Shown piece by piece: positions 6,198 through 8,188 of a stretch of DNA of 8,188 nt (the stretch's first letter is position 1; the number at the start of each line of letters is the position of its first letter). The stretch is from Lachnospiraceae bacterium (GTDB lineage Bacteria; Bacillota; Clostridia; Lachnospirales; Lachnospiraceae): positions 1 through 8,188 of the forward strand of contig VSNY01000171.1 of the NCBI GenBank assembly GCA_009774535.1, written 5' to 3'. The notes beneath the pieces are model-generated. The model was not told the DNA's origin. It saw only the letters and a program-made list of their open reading frames with translations, and did no database searches. Position numbers and translations under genes: made by a program.

Positions 6198-7190
6198 TCA
6201 TTCATTTTCGCTGACAACAATCTTACCATCCTGATCCCGTCTGAAATGCCTGAAAAAATCCCACGCTATACCGGCTTCCTCTTTTCTTGGCCTGTGTTCC
6301 CTGTCCTCTGCAATTACAAGCTGCGCAAAGGGGACAGGATAACCGTCTTTATAGAAATTATCAAACCTCCACTCTCTGCCGTTCAAAACGGCCGTTTCCG
6401 TTTCATCCGGTACATAACCCCAATATGGCGCTTTATCATAATCCGGTTCCACGGACGTATCAATCATCTCATTATAGAGAAAAAGCGCCCGCACTCCTTT
6501 TTTCTCATCGTCCATAACCGCCATTCCTCCCGATAGTGTTTCTTCTGTAAATTCACCATCTCCCTGGACTACCTGGAACGGCATATCGTATGCTTCATAA
6601 ATACCATTTTTGTTATCCATATCCACCATCCATCCCATAGCGGAAATGGCGGCAAAATATTCCGGATAATCCCTCGTAAGGGCAACCGAAGCCGCTCCGC
6701 CATTGGAAAACCCTGTGGAATAGATACGTTCCGGATCAACAGGATAATCCTGTATCATATATTCAACCACGGATGACAGAAACTCCGTTTCACCGTATGT
6801 GGCATAATTGTTATAATCCGGGCTGATGACAATAAAGCTTTTTTCTTCCGCTTTTTCTAACCATCCGCTCTGCACGGCATTATCCACCGGGTCGCAGTTT
6901 GTCCCGCAGAGAAAAAGCACCATAGGAACCCTCACTTTCGCCTGCTCTTTTACTGCCTGCGGGACATACAGATATACAGCTTTGCCGCTTTCCATTGTGA
7001 ATTGTTCCATGTTCTCCTCCATGCCTCCCGTCAGGCCGGCTTCTGTTTCTTCGTGCGTGGTTCCTGAATATCCGTCCCCTGCATCCGGCTCTGCCGTTGA
7101 GACAGACGGATTCCCATGACCGCCAGCCCCGCACCCCACAGCCAGGAATAAAAACGCCAGCATACAAATGTACGCATTCCATCTTCTCAT
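6198..7190 (-). CDS. Lipoprotein alpha/beta hydrolase (PHB-depolymerase/LpqC-like esterase)
   Basis: This 330-residue protein has a short basic start (MRRWN), a hydrophobic stretch and a lipobox ending AVGC with Cys20, so it should be lipid-anchored outside the membrane. A flexible linker rich in Gly, Thr and Glu covers about 21-58. The hydrolase domain follows, with LFLCGTNCDPVDN (oxyanion region, about 92-104), the elbow TGFSNGGAAS with Ser162, a likely acid in QGDGE (Asp211), and EDREHRPR with His299. DYPVDPERIYSTGFSNGG is typical of the polyhydroxybutyrate-depolymerase/feruloyl-esterase-like family. Assignment of the acid and His is by order and spacing. It begins 16 bases after the stop of the first aldo/keto reductase and ends 35 bases before the second. 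The ribosome binding site is weak, so translation may depend on ribosomes finishing the upstream gene. It probably cleaves an ester outside the cell; the substrate is unknown. Confidence 0.87.
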   Translation of the reverse strand: MRRWNAYICMLAFLFLAVGCGAGGHGNPSVSTAEPDAGDGYSGTTHEETEAGLTGGMEENMEQFTMESGKAVYLYVPQAVKEQAKVRVPMVLFLCGTNCDPVDNAVQSGWLEKAEEKSFIVISPDYNNYATYGETEFLSSVVEYMIQDYPVDPERIYSTGFSNGGAASVALTRDYPEYFAAISAMGWMVDMDNKNGIYEAYDMPFQVVQGDGEFTEETLSGGMAVMDDEKKGVRALFLYNEMIDTSVEPDYDKAPYWGYVPDETETAVLNGREWRFDNFYKDGYPVPFAQLVIAEDREHRPRKEEAGIAWDFFRHFRRDQDGKIVVSENE

Positions 7191-7206
7191 AAAACCATCA
7201 CTTCTC

Positions 7207-8058
7207 TCAGTCGTGGATTTTCCAGTTGTTCAGCCATTTGGCAGTTTCAGCAGCGGCATGGTCATCCTTTTCCCCATTCCCCAAGTCCAGCTTACGGATT
7301 GCCTCCATATCTGTTTCATCCAGTTTGAAGTCCCAGATATTCAGATTTTCTTCGATGCGCTCCTTGTGGACAGATTTCGGGATGACTACAACGCCTCTCT
7401 GGATGTTCCAGCGCAAAGCAGCCTGTGCGGCGGTCTTTCCGTATTTTGCACCGATCTTTTCCAAAACCGGATGTGTAAAGATCCCATGCTTCCCTTCCGC
7501 CAGCGGCCCCCATGCTTCCGGCTGTATATTGTATTCCCTCATTACACCGAGAGCCTCTGTCTTCGCTGAAAATGGGTGCAGTTCCACCTGATTCACAGCG
7601 GGGATCACTTTCACATTCACGCACAGATCGGCAAGCCTCTCTGCGGAAAAATTGCATACGCCAATGGCACGGATTTTTCTTTCCGCATACAGCTCCTCCA
7701 TTGCGCGCCAGGCCCCGTAATAGTCGCTCATGGGCTGATGAATCAGATAGAGGTCAATATAGTCAAGGCCGAGCTTATGAAGCGAAGTCTGGAACGCTTT
7801 CTTTGCTCCTTCATAGCTGGCATCCTGAATCCACAGTTTGGTTGTGACAAAAATTTCTTCACGGGAAATACCACATTTCCTGACGGCAGCCCCGACAGCT
7901 TCTTCGTTGAAATATGCAGCCGCCGTATCAATCAGGCGGTATCCTGCGGCAAGCGCATCACAGACTGCCTCCTCACAGACTGCTGCCTCCGGCACTTGAA
8001 ATACCCCGAACCCTTCCATCGGCATTTTAACCCCATTGTTCAAAGTTACAAATTCCAT
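7207..8058 (-). CDS. Aldo/keto reductase A (2,5-diketo-D-gluconate reductase-like)
   Basis: This 283-residue cytosolic NAD(P)H-dependent carbonyl reductase is the first gene of the operon. The AKR tetrad is complete: Asp44 and Tyr49 (IDTAAAYFNE), Lys74 (TTKLW) and His107 (LIHQP). GVCNFS lies at about 133-138, and the cofactor segment IPKSVHKERIEENLNIWDF suggests NADPH. Length is normal for the family. The open frame extends upstream to 8109, but GGAGG at 8066-8070 is seven bases from the ATG at 8058 and only one from the ATG at 8064, so MEFVTLNNG is the likely N-terminus and matches that of the paralogue (MEYVKLNNG). A candidate promoter ends about 30 bases upstream, which leaves a short leader. 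Likely substrates for such enzymes are reactive aldehydes, methylglyoxal or keto sugars; which one applies here is not visible. Confidence 0.92.
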   Translation of the reverse strand: MEFVTLNNGVKMPMEGFGVFQVPEAAVCEEAVCDALAAGYRLIDTAAAYFNEEAVGAAVRKCGISREEIFVTTKLWIQDASYEGAKKAFQTSLHKLGLDYIDLYLIHQPMSDYYGAWRAMEELYAERKIRAIGVCNFSAERLADLCVNVKVIPAVNQVELHPFSAKTEALGVMREYNIQPEAWGPLAEGKHGIFTHPVLEKIGAKYGKTAAQAALRWNIQRGVVVIPKSVHKERIEENLNIWDFKLDETDMEAIRKLDLGNGEKDDHAAAETAKWLNNWKIHD

Positions 8059-8086
8059 ATCCATGCCTCCATCATTTCCAAAATTT

Positions 8087-8115
8087 AATCTAAACAGCTT
8101 CCATGGCATCGTCAG
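8087..8115 (-). promoter_or_regulatory. Candidate sigma-A promoter of the operon
   Basis: On the minus strand, CTGACG (8110-8115) is separated by 17 bases from TAGATT (8087-8092); each box matches the consensus at four of six positions. Transcription would start near 8080, about 20 bases before the ATG at 8058, leaving room for the ribosome binding site at 8066-8070. The rest of 8116-8188 is AT-rich with no gene I can support; a regulator may lie beyond the window edge. The match is moderate and rests on position as much as sequence. Confidence 0.4.
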
Positions 8116-8188
8116 AGATTTCGCTTTTAGATGTGAAAAAGAGTAAAGATTACCGGATTTTTAATAGATATAGAAATAGGGACAGATT

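Noticed and set aside
8059..8109. Longer N-terminus for aldo/keto reductase A
   Set aside because: The extra residues are absent from the paralogue and overlap the likely promoter and ribosome binding site.
1..8188. CRISPR array, tRNA, rRNA, insertion sequence or attachment site
   Set aside because: No regularly spaced repeats, cloverleaf, transposase motifs or flanking direct repeats were seen on either strand.

Overview
The window looks like part of a Firmicutes (Clostridia, Lachnospiraceae-like) genome. This is inferred from moderate base composition, strong AGGAGG-type ribosome binding sites, several Gram-positive-style lipoproteins, and gene families typical of gut anaerobes (aldo/keto reductases of the YtbE/DkgA type, Fe-S flavoproteins, BD-FAE-like esterases). 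The species cannot be named from the sequence alone.

Every supportable gene lies on the minus strand, so transcription runs from high to low coordinates. A candidate sigma-A promoter (8087-8115) precedes the first gene, and a clear rho-independent terminator (212-254) follows the last. Between them is one tightly packed putative operon of about 7.9 kb. In transcription order it holds: aldo/keto reductase A (7207-8058), a lipoprotein esterase (6198-7190), aldo/keto reductase B (5308-6162), a lipoprotein flavodoxin (4602-5288), a lipoprotein leader (from 4605) that runs into an alpha/beta hydrolase in another frame (3554-4402), a dienelactone-hydrolase-like protein with a Cys nucleophile (2484-3485), a cytosolic acetyl-esterase-like hydrolase (1592-2416), a carboxymuconolactone decarboxylase-cupin fusion (821-1576), and an Fe-S flavoprotein reductase (261-797). 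Beyond the terminator, the start of another flavodoxin-fold oxidoreductase (1-155) runs off the window edge.

The operon combines four alpha/beta hydrolases, two NADPH-type aldo/keto reductases, two flavin-binding proteins and a CMD-cupin protein. At least two of the products, probably three, are predicted to be lipid-anchored outside the membrane; the rest look cytosolic. A reasonable inference is a pathway that cleaves ester or lactone substrates outside and inside the cell and reduces the released carbonyl or quinone-like products. The substrate is unknown, and no transporter or regulator lies in the window.

Two places look broken by a single missing base in a homopolymer run. One is the edge flavoprotein (A4 run, 29-32). 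The other is the junction between the lipoprotein leader and the alpha/beta hydrolase (G4 run on the minus strand, 4415-4418), where one extra G would fuse them into a secreted lipoprotein esterase of about 350 residues. These may be real mutations, phase-variable tracts or sequencing errors. No tRNA, rRNA, CRISPR array or mobile element was seen, and no stretch longer than 300 bases lacks a gene.
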